64,000 bases of DNA, from positions 5,638,001-5,702,000 of the forward strand of contig NZ_CP050296.1 of NCBI RefSeq assembly GCF_014189455.1, in the 5' to 3' direction. The position numbers were made by a program, and so were the translations under genes. Of this stretch, positions 51,660-61,517 are shown piece by piece (position 1 is the stretch's first letter; each line of letters begins with the position of its first letter). The notes beneath the pieces were generated by a model that made no database searches, was not told the origin of the DNA, and saw only the letters and a list, made by a program, of their open reading frames with translations. This stretch comes from Mesorhizobium huakuii. Its GTDB lineage: Bacteria; Pseudomonadota; Alphaproteobacteria; Rhizobiales; Rhizobiaceae.

Positions 51660-52940
51660 GTGACCCGTACGCCCGGTTTCAACACGCTCGCCGTCCATGC
51701 CGGCGCCAAGCCCGATCCGGCCACCGGCGCGCGCGCCACGCCGATCTACCAGACGACCTCCTTCGTCTTCGACGATGCCGACCACGCCGCCTCGCTGTTC
51801 GGCCTGAAGGCCTTCGGCAACATCTACACCCGCATCATGAACCCGACGCAGGCCGTACTTGAAGAGCGCGTCGCGGCACTTGAGGGCGGCACGGCTGCCC
51901 TTGCGGTCGCATCCGGCCATGCCGCGCAGGTCATCGTGTTCCACAATCTGATGCAGCCGGGCGACAATTTCGTTGCCGCGACAAGGCTTTATGGCGGCTC
52001 GATCAACCAGTTCGGCCATGCCTTCAAGAATTATGGCTGGGAGGTGCGCTGGGCCGACACCAACGACGTCTCGACCTTCGAAAGCCAGATCGACGACAGG
52101 ACCAAGGCGATCTTCATCGAGAGCCTGGCCAATCCGGGCGGCACCTTCGTCGACATCGAGAAGATCGGCGATATCGCCCGCAAGCACGGCCTGCCGCTGA
52201 TCGTCGACAACACGCTGGCCTCGCCGTACCTGATCCGGCCGATCGAGCACGGCGCCGACATTGTCGTCCATTCGCTGACCAAGTTCATCGGCGGCCATGG
52301 CAATTCGATCGGCGGCGTCATCGTCGACGGCGGCACCTTCGACTGGTCGAAGTCGGGCAAATACCCGATGCTGTCGGAACCGCGTCCCGAATATGGCGGC
52401 CTCATCCTGCACGAGACCTTCGGCAATTTCGCTTTCGCCATTGCCGCGCGCGTGCTTGGCCTGCGCGACCTCGGCCCGGCGATATCGCCGTTCAACGCCT
52501 TCCTCATCCTGACCGGCCTGGAAACCTTGCCGCTGCGCATGCAGCGTCATTGCGACAATGCGGTCACCGTCGCCGGCTGGCTGTCCAACCACCCCAAGGT
52601 CGCCTGGGTGAACTATCCCGGCCTGCCCAGCGACAAGAACAACGCGCTGCAGAAGAAATACTCGCCGCTCGGCGCAGGCGCCGTGTTCACTTTCGGCTTG
52701 AAGGGCGGCTATGAGGCCGGCGTCAAATTCGTCGAGGCGCTGGAACTGTTCTCGCATCTGGCCAATGTCGGCGACACCAAGTCGCTGGTCATCCACCCGG
52801 CCTCGACCACGCATCGCCAGCTTTCCGACGAGCAGAAGGTCAAGGCTGGAGCCGGCCCGGACACCGTGCGGCTTTCGATCGGCATCGAGGATGTCACCGA
52901 CATCGTCGCCGACCTCGAACAGGCGCTCGCCAAGGTCTGA
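51660..52940 (+). CDS. metY: O-acetylhomoserine sulfhydrylase (MetY type)
   Basis: 426 residues, the length of MetY rather than the shorter MetZ. Full-length Cys/Met metabolism PLP enzyme: GNIYTRIMNPTQAVLEERVAALEGG, the phosphate-binding region, and the PLP lysine in VHSLTKFIGGHGNSIGG. It makes homocysteine from O-acetylhomoserine and sulfide. GTG at 51660 is preceded by GGGAGG. Confidence 0.92.
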   Translation: MTRTPGFNTLAVHAGAKPDPATGARATPIYQTTSFVFDDADHAASLFGLKAFGNIYTRIMNPTQAVLEERVAALEGGTAALAVASGHAAQVIVFHNLMQPGDNFVAATRLYGGSINQFGHAFKNYGWEVRWADTNDVSTFESQIDDRTKAIFIESLANPGGTFVDIEKIGDIARKHGLPLIVDNTLASPYLIRPIEHGADIVVHSLTKFIGGHGNSIGGVIVDGGTFDWSKSGKYPMLSEPRPEYGGLILHETFGNFAFAIAARVLGLRDLGPAISPFNAFLILTGLETLPLRMQRHCDNAVTVAGWLSNHPKVAWVNYPGLPSDKNNALQKKYSPLGAGAVFTFGLKGGYEAGVKFVEALELFSHLANVGDTKSLVIHPASTTHRQLSDEQKVKAGAGPDTVRLSIGIEDVTDIVADLEQALAKV

Positions 52941-52948
52941 TTTCTTGG

Positions 52949-53048
52949 GCAGTAGTGAGAAGTGAGTGAGTAGTCAGTAGTGATTAGTGAGTAGTTAATC
53001 GCGCGTTGGCGGAGTGCTTACTCACTACTCACTACTCACTACTCACTG
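52949..53048. repeat. Imperfect AGTAGTGAG/CTCACTACT hairpin repeat
   Basis: The left arm has several TAGTGAG-like units. The right arm (53021-53048) has four 7-bp units CTCACTA. They are complementary and could fold into one long stem. Such tracts are seen between genes in rhizobial genomes. It separates metY from the cupin gene and may act as a terminator. Confidence 0.65.
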
Positions 53049-53061
53049 TTGGAGGCAAATC

Positions 53062-53409
53062 CTGTCCGCGCATTACCTGACAATATCGACTGACGGCATC
53101 GAACCCGATTCCGGCGCGCCGACGCCGGACCGGCTGATCTCGGGTGATCCGAAATTCCGCACCTGGAACGTCGAGGAGCGGGATGGCGGCCTCTATGCCG
53201 GCATCTGGGAATCGACCCCCGGCAAATGGCGCATCGTCTATGACGAATGGGAATTCTGCCACATCCTGTCCGGCGTTTCGGTGATCGCGGAAGACGGCGG
53301 CGAAGCGCGCACCGTACGCGCGGGCGACAGTTTCGTGCTGAGGCCGGGCTTCAAGGGCAGCTGGGAAGTGCTTGAAACGACCCGCAAGGAGTATGTGATC
53401 AAGCTGTAG
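53062..53409 (+). CDS. Cupin-fold protein (DUF861-like), unusual start
   Basis: The frame is open from GTG 53014, inside the repeat, but the only good ribosome-binding site (GGAGG at 53051-53055) points to a CTG codon at 53062 (then SAHYLTISTD). From there it has 115 residues. GGLYAGIWESTPGKWRIVYDEWEFCHILSG and VIAEDGGEARTVRAGDSFVLRPGFKGSWEV fit the RmlC-like cupin of (S)-ureidoglycine aminohydrolase type. The start needs confirmation. Confidence 0.7.
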   Translation: MSAHYLTISTDGIEPDSGAPTPDRLISGDPKFRTWNVEERDGGLYAGIWESTPGKWRIVYDEWEFCHILSGVSVIAEDGGEARTVRAGDSFVLRPGFKGSWEVLETTRKEYVIKL

Positions 53410-53636
53410 GCGCCCGGGGCGGGATCAGACGATGCGGTCTATATCGCTATCGGAAAATCCGTACCGGGCATCTGGCTCTGCGGCCACAAGCATTCGGCAG
53501 CCACCCAAAGTTGACTGCCGTTTAGCGCGCTCTTATAGGGACGTCGACAGGCGACAATGACTACCGGTGAACTTCCCGACCAAAGCGGAGACACGAAGTA
53601 GAGATCGCCAACAGCTTTCATGCCTCGAGGACGACA

Positions 53637-54434
53637 GTGAAGTGTTTGGTGATCAATCTTGACCGATCAGCCGATCGGCTCGCGGAAGTCACGGCAGAAT
53701 TTGCCCGCATTGGAATTCCTTTCGAGCGTGTTGCGGCGATCGATGCGGCCACTGGGGCTCCTGTCATCGCCCCTCCGCTCACCGAGGCGGAAGTCTGCTG
53801 CTTTCTCAGCCATCGTCTCTGCTGGCAAATCATCGCGGACGGCCCCGATCGGTACGGCGTCGTCTTCGAGGATGATGTCGTCTTCAGCCACGACGCCGGA
53901 CCCATGCTGGCCGATGACAGCTGGATTCCGCGAGATGCGGACGTGGTCAAGCTCGAAACATTCTTTGTTCCGGTGAGGCTCGGGGGCCGGCATGTCCCCG
54001 TCAAGAATGGATACTCCGCAACGCGGCTGTTCGGGCAACATATGGGCGCATGCGGCTATATTCTTTCGAAGAAGGCCGCACAGAAGCTGCTCAAGAGCAC
54101 CAGGCGCCTTAAGGCAACGGTCGATTTCGTGCTCTTCAGTCCAACCGAGATGACGACCGCGCGCAGCACGACCTACCAGCTGATGCCCGCGCTCTGCGCC
54201 CAGGCCCAGTTCGTTGCGGAGAACGGCGGCCCTGCAACCTTGATTCAGTTCGCTCCGCCGCCGCCCAGAAACAAGCGTATCCTTGACAGGATCCAGGCAG
54301 AGGCGACGCGCGCCCTGGCGCGTCTTCGAAACAGGAACTTTTTCGCGACGCAGAAGGTCGACGCCGTGCCGCTGCGTTTTCCGCTGGCGATGCAAGCCGA
54401 CATCGACCCCAACCCGATCCCGGCATTGGCATAA
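53637..54434 (+). CDS. Glycosyltransferase family 25 (LPS-type)
   Basis: 265 residues. CLVINLDRSADRLAEVTAEFARIGIPFERV is the GT25 opening, with EAEVCCFLSHRLCW and YGVVFEDDVVFS holding the DxD-like motif. It would transfer galactose or a similar sugar to lipopolysaccharide. GTG 53637 is used. An 80-bp gap follows before the leftward gene at 54514. The 228 bp before it (53410-53636) hold no gene. Confidence 0.84.
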   Translation: MKCLVINLDRSADRLAEVTAEFARIGIPFERVAAIDAATGAPVIAPPLTEAEVCCFLSHRLCWQIIADGPDRYGVVFEDDVVFSHDAGPMLADDSWIPRDADVVKLETFFVPVRLGGRHVPVKNGYSATRLFGQHMGACGYILSKKAAQKLLKSTRRLKATVDFVLFSPTEMTTARSTTYQLMPALCAQAQFVAENGGPATLIQFAPPPPRNKRILDRIQAEATRALARLRNRNFFATQKVDAVPLRFPLAMQADIDPNPIPALA

Positions 54435-54513
54435 GCGCCTCCCGGAGGGGATCGCCAAACGAGCGTCGATGCGAGCTCGTTTCAGGTGATTGGGACGCCT
54501 GATTTCCGCAGGT

Positions 54514-55584
54514 CTACTTCGCCGGAAACTGGCTAAGACAGGCTTCCGATGCCTTGTCGTGTGCGGTTAGCAGATCGGCGTCCTGTGCCTCGATATCGGC
54601 GTCGGAGATCTCGTTGCGATAATATTGCGCCAGGAGGTCGAGCCCCTCCTGGCTGACACCATAGGTCGGAATTTCACGGGCAAGACAGCCGCACAGGCTG
54701 AGCGCACGATCGGGCGAGCCGGTCCTGTGGTTGGTCAGGATGAAATCCTGCGCCGGGCCGGCATCGAGAAAGGCGCCGAAGTTCAGCTTCTGCTGCGGCT
54801 TATCGCCATGATCGAAATAGGCAGGCGGCCATTGGCTTTTGCCGCTCGCGACATCGCAGCCTGTGGCGACGTCCTGGGCACTTTTCGACAAAGCGAGCCA
54901 GGCATCCTCCTTGTCGCCTATTGGATACTCGACTTCCTGCCCGGCAATCGAAGCCGTATAGGCGTCAAGGTCGGCCTGTTTGAAGCCGACGACCTGAAAT
55001 CGGTTGAACTGGCATTGGCATGCCGTGGCCGCCTGTTCCGCTTCGCCCTCGGCCGGCTGCTCGCCCAACTTGCTTTTCTGGCAGGCGGCCACGAAGGCGG
55101 CGCCATCGAGCGTCGAAGCTGGAAAGGTGGAAACGTCGACATAGCGTGTACCATTCCAGCCGATCGTCATCGTGTCGGACTGGATGTCGAAAAAGCCGTT
55201 TCGCTTGAAGGGGCTGAGCGCGATCTTGTCCTGCGGCACCAGCCGCGCGCCAGGAATGTCGCCCAAAACCTCATGATAGCTGTCACCTTCCAGGACGAAC
55301 AGGAAGTTGCCGCATTTGATGCCGTCGCAGCCCGGCGCGTAGCGGTAGGCGAAGATTTCAGGCAAGCCGTCGAGATTGAGATCGACCTCGATGGCAAAGG
55401 AGGCCAGCGGCAGGCCTTTCGATCCGGTCTGCCGTTCCAGAAGCCCCATCGCCATTTTCTGGGCGATGGCCATGCTGTTTTCCCAAGGGATGTTTTCCGG
55501 CTGTTGCTGGGCGCGTGCGACCCCCAGGCAAGCGCATAGCAACGCCAATGCGAACGCCGTCGCCGGTCTCCAAGACAGTCTCAT
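54514..55584 (-). CDS. Secreted hypothetical protein, FG-GAP/VCBS-less
   Basis: 356 residues from ATG 55584. Signal peptide (FALALLCACLGVARA). The mature part begins with an Asp-rich segment (AIEVDLNLDGLPEIFAYRY, like a calcium-binding DxDxDG) and GCDGIKCGNFLFVL. Four to six cysteines suggest disulfides in the periplasm. The rest is not recognised. Confidence 0.65.
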   Translation of the reverse strand: MRLSWRPATAFALALLCACLGVARAQQQPENIPWENSMAIAQKMAMGLLERQTGSKGLPLASFAIEVDLNLDGLPEIFAYRYAPGCDGIKCGNFLFVLEGDSYHEVLGDIPGARLVPQDKIALSPFKRNGFFDIQSDTMTIGWNGTRYVDVSTFPASTLDGAAFVAACQKSKLGEQPAEGEAEQAATACQCQFNRFQVVGFKQADLDAYTASIAGQEVEYPIGDKEDAWLALSKSAQDVATGCDVASGKSQWPPAYFDHGDKPQQKLNFGAFLDAGPAQDFILTNHRTGSPDRALSLCGCLAREIPTYGVSQEGLDLLAQYYRNEISDADIEAQDADLLTAHDKASEACLSQFPAK

Positions 55585-55609
55585 CGCGCAGCCCTGGGCC
55601 CGCGATCGT

Positions 55610-56860
55610 TCAGAAGCCGACGGCGAGCGTTTCCAGCCCATGGAAGTGGTAAGTGTCGCGGAAGCGCGGGCTTTCGGCAAGATGCAGTTCCGGATGCCGT
55701 TCGAACAAAGTCTTCAGCGACACCTGCAATTCGAGCCGCGCCAGCGGCGCGCCGATGCAAAAATGGATGCCGGCGCCGAAGGAGACGTTCTTCTGGTCGG
55801 TCCTATCAGGCCGGAAAGCCTGCGGTTCGGCAAAGGCGCGTGGATCTTGATTGGCCATGCCAAGCAGGAGCCCGATCGTCTGTCCCGGCTGCACGACGAT
55901 TCCGGGCGCAATCTCAATCTCCTGATAGGCGTAGCGCATGAACATATGCAGCGGCGCGTCGAAACGCAGGCATTCCTCGACGGTTGCTGCGGTCGTTTCC
56001 GCCGAGGTGAAGAAGCGGCTGGGATCACCGCCTTGCGCCAGGATCGAGCGCACCGCATTGCCTGTCTGGTGCACGGTCGCTTCATGGCCGGCATTGAGCA
56101 GCAGGATGGCCGAGGACACCATCTCATCCTCGGTCAGCCTCTGGCCGTCCTCCTGCGCCGAGATCAGCAGCGACAGCAGGTCGTCGCCAGGGTTCTTGCG
56201 CCGCTCGGTGACGTAACCGCGCAGGAAAGCGGCGAATTCGCCCGCTGCGCGATTGGCCGTCTCTTCGGTCTCGCGCGTGCGCCCATGGATGTACATGGCG
56301 ACCATTTGATGGGACCAGTCGAGCAGTTGCGGCCCCATCTCCACCGGCACGCCGAGCATTTCGGCAATAATGGTGATCGGCAACGGCGCCGCGAAGGCGG
56401 GCAAGAGGTCGACCGGTCCGGTCGGATCAAAACGGTCGATCAACTCGTTGGCGAGCGCCTCGACCCGCGGTCGCAGCCGCTCGACCTGGCGCGAGACGAA
56501 GGCGCGGTTGACCAGTGTTCTCAGCCGCGTGTGCACCGGCGGTTCCAGTTCGAGCATGGAGTTGGCTTCAATGCCGTCGAAGGCCTTGAGATGGCTGCGA
56601 TCCTGGCCGACGCCGCGGCTGTCGGGAATGCCGGCGGGGTTCTGGCGGCCGAAGCGGCGGTCGCGCAGCAGCCGGTTGACATCGTCGAAGCCGCCAAAGC
56701 ACCAGAATCCGAATTCCTCCCAGAAGAAGGCATTCGAGACGCCATGCAGAGAGGCATAGGCCTCGTACGGATTCAGGAAGAAAGCCGGCTCGTGCGGGTC
56801 GAGCCTGAGGCGCCGGGTGGCTGGATCAAGGGCGAGGTAAGGGAGCGTCGATTTGGTCAT
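55610..56860 (-). CDS. Cytochrome P450
   Basis: 416 residues from ATG 56860. The I-helix is LLLNAGHEATVHQTG, the ExxR is ECLRFD within VEECLRFDAPLHMF, and the heme loop is SFGAGIHFCIGAPLAR with the Cys ligand. It resembles the CYP107/CYP1xx class of soluble bacterial P450s that oxidise hydrophobic substrates. No ferredoxin gene lies next to it. It diverges from the flavin oxidase. Confidence 0.92.
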   Translation of the reverse strand: MTKSTLPYLALDPATRRLRLDPHEPAFFLNPYEAYASLHGVSNAFFWEEFGFWCFGGFDDVNRLLRDRRFGRQNPAGIPDSRGVGQDRSHLKAFDGIEANSMLELEPPVHTRLRTLVNRAFVSRQVERLRPRVEALANELIDRFDPTGPVDLLPAFAAPLPITIIAEMLGVPVEMGPQLLDWSHQMVAMYIHGRTRETEETANRAAGEFAAFLRGYVTERRKNPGDDLLSLLISAQEDGQRLTEDEMVSSAILLLNAGHEATVHQTGNAVRSILAQGGDPSRFFTSAETTAATVEECLRFDAPLHMFMRYAYQEIEIAPGIVVQPGQTIGLLLGMANQDPRAFAEPQAFRPDRTDQKNVSFGAGIHFCIGAPLARLELQVSLKTLFERHPELHLAESPRFRDTYHFHGLETLAVGF

Positions 56861-56964
56861 GCCAGACCCATAGCGCGGCTTGCCAGCCTCATTCCAGACC
56901 GTACGTTGGCGCGCGATACCCCATGAGTTGAGCCAGCCGGTGCGGCTGCGGAAGGTCTGAGCGG

Positions 56965-58068
56965 ATGAATGTGATCGTCGTCGGCGCGGGGATTGCCGGT
57001 CTCTCCACGGCATGGTCGCTGGTCAAGGCCGGCCACAGCGTTTCCATCGTCGAGCAGGGGCCGATCCCCAATCCGTTGGCGGCATCGGGCGACCATCATC
57101 GGGTCATCCGCCGCGCCTACCGGGCCGGAAGCGGCTATGGAAGGCTGATCACCGAGGCCTATCAGGCCTGGGACGAGATGTGGGCCGATCTCGGTGAAAG
57201 CCATCTCGATGCGCGCGGGTTCGTCTGTATTTCGCGTAAGCCGGGCGACGAGGCAGAGGAGTACCGCGAGGGTCTGGAAGAGGGGAATTTCCCCTTTGAA
57301 TTGCTGGAACCGGACGCGGCCGTGAAACGCTGGCCGTTTTTGCAAGCCGGCTCGTTCCGCTATGCTTATTTCTCGACCGAGGGCGGCGCGCTGCATTGCC
57401 GCAAGATCGCCCCCGGCCTGGCAAAGTGGCTGCGCGCCAGCGGCGCCAATGTCTATGAACACAGCAAAGTAACGAAAATCGATGCCGAGGCCGGCCATAT
57501 CGTGCTGGAAAGCGGCGAAACCATGCAGGCCGACCGCATCGTCGTTGCCGCCGGCGCCTGGGTGCTGAAACTCTTTCCGGAACTCGACGGTGAGTTGAAG
57601 ACCTATCGGACTGCGCTCGCCTATGTCGAACCGCCAGCGGACCTCAAGGCCGTCTGGCAAGCCGCACCGGTCGTCCTCGACATTGGCGGTTCGGTCGACG
57701 GTTATGCGATTCCGCCCTCCGGCGGCGCCGGCATGAAATTCGGGTCAGGCCTTCACCGGGTCCCGACCAGCGACGCCGACTGGAACCGTCAGCCGGTGCC
57801 GGGTGAGGGCGAGGCAATCCGCAACCTGTTTTCGCCGCCCATCGCCCGCATCGAGGAATATGAGGTGACCGAAGTGGTCACCTGCGCCTACACCTTCACC
57901 GCCGACGAGAAATTCATGGCGCACGAGAAGGGCAAGTGCCTGATCGTCTCGGCCTGTTCCGGCCACGGCTACAAGTTCGGCGCGGCGGTCGGCAGGCGTG
58001 TTGCGGCGGCCGTCGGCGACGGCGACGTCGCGGGGCTGAAGGCATGGCTGCGGGCAGAGGTGGCCTGA
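56965..58068 (+). CDS. FAD-dependent oxidoreductase (DAO, sarcosine-oxidase-like)
   Basis: 367 residues. The dinucleotide loop is VIVVGAGIAGLSTAWSLVKAGHSVSIVEQG, and the C-terminus has SACSGHGYKFGAAVGRRV, the DAO family signature. It would oxidise an N-methyl or D-amino compound at the FAD. It shares a 104-bp divergent promoter region with the P450 gene, so the two may be coregulated. Confidence 0.9.
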   Translation: MNVIVVGAGIAGLSTAWSLVKAGHSVSIVEQGPIPNPLAASGDHHRVIRRAYRAGSGYGRLITEAYQAWDEMWADLGESHLDARGFVCISRKPGDEAEEYREGLEEGNFPFELLEPDAAVKRWPFLQAGSFRYAYFSTEGGALHCRKIAPGLAKWLRASGANVYEHSKVTKIDAEAGHIVLESGETMQADRIVVAAGAWVLKLFPELDGELKTYRTALAYVEPPADLKAVWQAAPVVLDIGGSVDGYAIPPSGGAGMKFGSGLHRVPTSDADWNRQPVPGEGEAIRNLFSPPIARIEEYEVTEVVTCAYTFTADEKFMAHEKGKCLIVSACSGHGYKFGAAVGRRVAAAVGDGDVAGLKAWLRAEVA

Positions 58069-58093
58069 GCTATAGCCCCGTCAGCACACTTCG

Positions 58094-58288
58094 CTAGCCA
58101 ACAGGGTAAAAGAAAAGCGCTACCCCGGCGATCGTCAGAAAAACGAAGAACGCCGCATAGGCATAGTATACTTCGGATCCAGACACGGTTTTCCACTTAA
58201 GCACGGCCGCGTCATACAGATCGTACCGCAACAAGACATAAGCTGCTGCAACACCGAAAGCGATGACGACCCAGCCGAGGCTATCCAT
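58094..58288 (-). CDS. Small membrane protein
   Basis: 64 residues with two membrane helices (WVVIAFGVAAAYVLL and YYAYAAFFVFLTIAGVALFFY) joined by a charged loop. It overlaps the envelope protein gene end by 8 bp. Not recognised. Confidence 0.6.
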   Translation of the reverse strand: MDSLGWVVIAFGVAAAYVLLRYDLYDAAVLKWKTVSGSEVYYAYAAFFVFLTIAGVALFFYPVG

Positions 58289-58871
58289 TGCAATGCCTGG
58301 GAATATGCACGCGCCGCCAGCCTGACGACCCTTCCCTGACCACCACGCGCCGCGCGACGGTCTGGTAGGAGGCCGGAACGTCGATGATGCGTCTTTGCTC
58401 GGGCTGTATCAGCACTTCCTCGGCGATCCGGTCGTATTGCGCCGGAATGACGACGCGCCGCGTGCGTTCAGGCTGGATAACCACCGTCTCGGCGACGCGT
58501 TCATAACGGGCCTTGTGCCAGATCTTGCACAGCACCTTGCGGCCGTGGATGACGCGCCATTCCCAGGAATAGCCGCCGCCGTCGACTCGCACCGTATGAT
58601 AGACGGTGCGAGTGATGGCGGGCACGACCTCGTAGCTCACCTGTGCCGGAATGGTCATCACCACGCGTTCGCGCGTGCCGTAGATGGGCGGTGTATAGTC
58701 GACCTGCTGGCCGGGCGGATTGACCATCACGTCTTCGTAGACGGTGTCGTAGACGGCAGGTGTACGGACCGGTTCGTAACATTCCACGGCACGGCCGCCG
58801 GCCGCCGTCTGAGAAGTCGTGCCGAGCATAGCCAGCCCGGCAAGGGCGAAGGATGCGCTTCTCCTGAACAT
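58281..58871 (-). CDS. Secreted repeat protein of the envelope
   Basis: 196 residues from ATG 58871. Signal peptide (FALAGLAMLGTTSQTAAG). The mature part carries about four similar units of beta type (VYDTVYEDVMVNPPG, YERVAETVVIQPERTRRVVIPA, YDRIAEEVLIQPEQRRIIDVPA, YQTVARRVVVREG), a pattern I know from alphaproteobacterial secreted proteins of unknown role. A cell-wall or adhesion function is possible. Confidence 0.7.
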   Translation of the reverse strand: MFRRSASFALAGLAMLGTTSQTAAGGRAVECYEPVRTPAVYDTVYEDVMVNPPGQQVDYTPPIYGTRERVVMTIPAQVSYEVVPAITRTVYHTVRVDGGGYSWEWRVIHGRKVLCKIWHKARYERVAETVVIQPERTRRVVIPAQYDRIAEEVLIQPEQRRIIDVPASYQTVARRVVVREGSSGWRRVHIPRHCNG

Positions 58872-59095
58872 GACACTCCCCCTGTTTGAACCTTGCACAC
58901 AAGTTCAACGTTGAATTGTAGGGGAAGCTGCCGCTGAGAAAAGCGGTTTTGCCGCATTTCGTTAAGTGACGCGGTTAAGAAATTGCTACGTTGCGGACCG
59001 GTCACGCCTGTTCCTGGTCGGCGCTGGCGTCCGCGATGCGAATCCTTGGCCGTAAAGCTTGATTCGACTTACCCAGATGGCTAGGACGGGGCGGC

Positions 59096-59125
59096 CTTGC
59101 ACAAGGATGAGCCGGCATCCTATCT
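59096..59125 (+). promoter_or_regulatory. Heat-shock (RpoH-type) promoter candidate for clpP
   Basis: CTTGCA at 59096-59101, 17 bases, then CCTATCT at 59119-59125 fits the alphaproteobacterial sigma-32 pattern (CTTG, 17-18, CCTAT). It lies 84 bp upstream of the clpP ATG. The rest of 58872-59208 has no gene. Confidence 0.5.
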
Positions 59126-59208
59126 ACGGAACAACGATCCAGAACCGATTCTGCCTAATCTGCCAGCATCCCGGCGCCGGAATCCCACCGCGAGATAAGA
59201 GATAACCG

Positions 59209-59838
59209 ATGAAGAACCCCGTCGAAACCTACATGAACCTCGTTCCGATGGTGGTCGAACAGACCAATCGCGGCGAGCGGGCCTACGACATCTTCTCGCG
59301 CCTCCTCAAGGAGCGCATCATTTTCATCACCGGTCCGGTCGAGGACGGCATGGCGACGCTGGTCTGCGCGCAGCTCCTGTTCCTCGAAGCCGAGAACCCG
59401 AAGAAGGAAATCAACCTTTACATCAATTCGCCGGGCGGCGTCGTCACCTCCGGCATGGCGATCTACGACACCATGCAGTTCATCAAGCCGGCCGTATCGA
59501 CGCTCTGCATTGGCCAGGCCGCCTCGATGGGCTCGCTGCTGCTGACCGCCGGCCACAAGGACATGCGCTTCGCCACGCCGAACGCCCGTATCATGGTTCA
59601 CCAGCCGTCCGGCGGCTTCCAGGGCCAGGCCTCCGACATCGAGCGCCACGCCATGGATATCGTCAAGCTGAAGCGCCGTCTCAACGAGGTCTATGTCAAA
59701 CACACCGGCAAAAGCTACGAAGAGATTGAGCGGACGCTCGACCGCGACCATTTCATGACCGCCGACGAAGCCAAGGATTTCGGCCTCATCGACAAGGTCA
59801 TTTCGTCGCGCGAGCCGGCTGAAGGTGCCGTGGCATAA
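59209..59838 (+). CDS. clpP: ATP-dependent Clp protease proteolytic subunit
   Basis: 209 residues, full length. The Ser nucleophile is in [11 protein letters not shown] and the His in [10 protein letters not shown]; the Asp follows in the usual place (near RTLDRDHF). The N-terminal axial loop region [29 protein letters not shown] is complete. It forms the 14-mer that degrades substrates handed over by ClpX, encoded 297 bp downstream. Confidence 0.98.
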   Translation: MKNPVETYMNLVPMVVEQTNRGERAYDIFSRLLKERIIFITGPVEDGMATLVCAQLLFLEAENPKKEINLYINSPGGVVTSGMAIYDTMQFIKPAVSTLCIGQAASMGSLLLTAGHKDMRFATPNARIMVHQPSGGFQGQASDIERHAMDIVKLKRRLNEVYVKHTGKSYEEIERTLDRDHFMTADEAKDFGLIDKVISSREPAEGAVA

Positions 59839-60134
59839 GGGCTGGGTGGCAGTTGGATGACACCATCACGCGCTTTTAGCGTGTTTTGCGGCATTTCGGC
59901 CACAATTGGCTGTTCCCTCGACGGTTGGGATTGCCTACGTTAAGGCTATGTTGATTTTCGACGGCTTAGCTTTGTGTGGGGTTGCTGCGAATCATTGCCA
60001 CGTTTTCTGATTTGTGTTTCGTACGGAATACGTTGCGGGAGCCGGGACACTGGCGGCGGCGGATTCCCGCGATAAATTAGAGTATGCGCCCTTTCAGCCA
60101 GACCATCGGCGGGCGGCCATGAAAGGACAGGAAA

Positions 60135-61409
60135 ATGAGCAAGGTCGGCAACAACAGCGGTGACTCGAAGAACACGCTTTATTGCTCGTTTTGCGGCAAA
60201 AGCCAGCATGAGGTGCGCAAGCTGATCGCCGGTCCGACGGTCTTCATCTGCGACGAATGCGTCGAGCTCTGCATGGACATCATCCGCGAGGAGAACAAAA
60301 CCTCGATGGTGAAGTCGCGCGAGGGCGTGCCGACACCGCAGGAAATCCTCAAGGTTCTCGACGACTACGTCATCGGCCAGCCCTACGCCAAGCGCGTGCT
60401 GTCGGTGGCCGTCCACAACCACTACAAGCGCCTCGCCCATGCCGGCAAGAACAACGATGTCGAGTTGGCCAAGTCCAACATTCTGCTGATCGGCCCGACC
60501 GGTTGCGGCAAGACGCTGCTCGCGCAGACGTTGGCCCGCATCATCGACGTGCCCTTCACCATGGCCGACGCCACGACGCTGACCGAAGCCGGTTATGTCG
60601 GCGAGGACGTCGAGAACATCATCCTGAAACTGCTGCAGTCGGCCGACTACAATGTCGAGCGGGCCCAGCGCGGCATCGTCTACATCGACGAGATCGACAA
60701 GATTTCGCGCAAGTCCGACAATCCCTCGATCACCCGCGACGTGTCGGGCGAGGGCGTGCAGCAGGCGCTGTTGAAGATCATGGAAGGCACGGTCGCCTCC
60801 GTGCCGCCGCAGGGCGGCAGGAAGCATCCGCAGCAGGAATTCCTGCAGGTCGACACCGCCAACATCCTGTTCATCTGCGGCGGCGCCTTCGCCGGGCTGG
60901 ACAAGATCATCTCGGATCGCGGCAGAAAGACCTCGATCGGCTTCGGCGCCATCGTCGCTTCGCCTGAGGATCGCCGCACTGGCGATGTGTTCCGTCTGGT
61001 CGAGCCCGAGGATCTCTTGAAATTCGGTCTCATTCCGGAGTTTGTCGGCCGTCTGCCGGTCCTGGCGACGCTGGAGGACCTCGACGAGCCGGCGCTGATC
61101 CAGATCCTGACTGAGCCGAAGAACGCGCTGGTCAAGCAGTATCAGCGGCTGTTCGAGATGGAGAATGTCGACCTGACCTTCCATGAAAATGCCCTGTCGG
61201 CGATCGCCAAGCGCGCCATTGAGCGCAAGACCGGCGCCCGCGGCCTGCGTTCGATCATGGAAGCGATCCTGCTCGACACCATGTTCGAACTGCCCGCGCT
61301 CGAAGGCGTGCGCGAAGTGGTGATTTCGGAGGAAGTGGTGACCGGCAGTGCCCGGCCGCTCTACATCTACTCCGAACAGAAGGAAAAGAAGGGCAATGTC
61401 AGCGCCTGA
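60135..61409 (+). CDS. clpX: ATP-dependent protease ATPase subunit ClpX
   Basis: 424 residues. The zinc finger is [20 protein letters not shown] with CDECVELC. Walker A is [10 protein letters not shown], Walker B is VYIDEIDK, and the IGF-type ClpP-binding loop is in [10 protein letters not shown]. It unfolds ssrA-tagged and other proteins. AGGACAGG precedes the ATG. It has its own 296-bp upstream region without a gene. Confidence 0.98.
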   Translation: MSKVGNNSGDSKNTLYCSFCGKSQHEVRKLIAGPTVFICDECVELCMDIIREENKTSMVKSREGVPTPQEILKVLDDYVIGQPYAKRVLSVAVHNHYKRLAHAGKNNDVELAKSNILLIGPTGCGKTLLAQTLARIIDVPFTMADATTLTEAGYVGEDVENIILKLLQSADYNVERAQRGIVYIDEIDKISRKSDNPSITRDVSGEGVQQALLKIMEGTVASVPPQGGRKHPQQEFLQVDTANILFICGGAFAGLDKIISDRGRKTSIGFGAIVASPEDRRTGDVFRLVEPEDLLKFGLIPEFVGRLPVLATLEDLDEPALIQILTEPKNALVKQYQRLFEMENVDLTFHENALSAIAKRAIERKTGARGLRSIMEAILLDTMFELPALEGVREVVISEEVVTGSARPLYIYSEQKEKKGNVSA

Positions 61410-61437
61410 CATGGCACCTGACCCCATATTTTTGTGG

Positions 61438-61464
61438 AACGGCGCCGTTGCGGCGCCGTTTTGC
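61438..61464 (+). terminator. Terminator after clpX
   Basis: AACGGCGCC and GGCGCCGTT form a 9-bp perfect stem around GTTGC, followed by TTTTGC. It lies 28 bp after the clpX stop, so lon has its own promoter. Confidence 0.8.
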
Positions 61465-61517
61465 TGTGTAGGGCACGCGACCTCAGTGATGGAGTGGATT
61501 TGCAGGCGATGTTAACT

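Noticed and set aside
53021..53048. CRISPR-like array
   Set aside because: The repeat unit is seven bases without spacers; it is a simple tandem tract.
55376..56926. A 516-codon frame antisense to the P450 gene
   Set aside because: The P450 heme loop, I-helix and ExxR are on the other strand.
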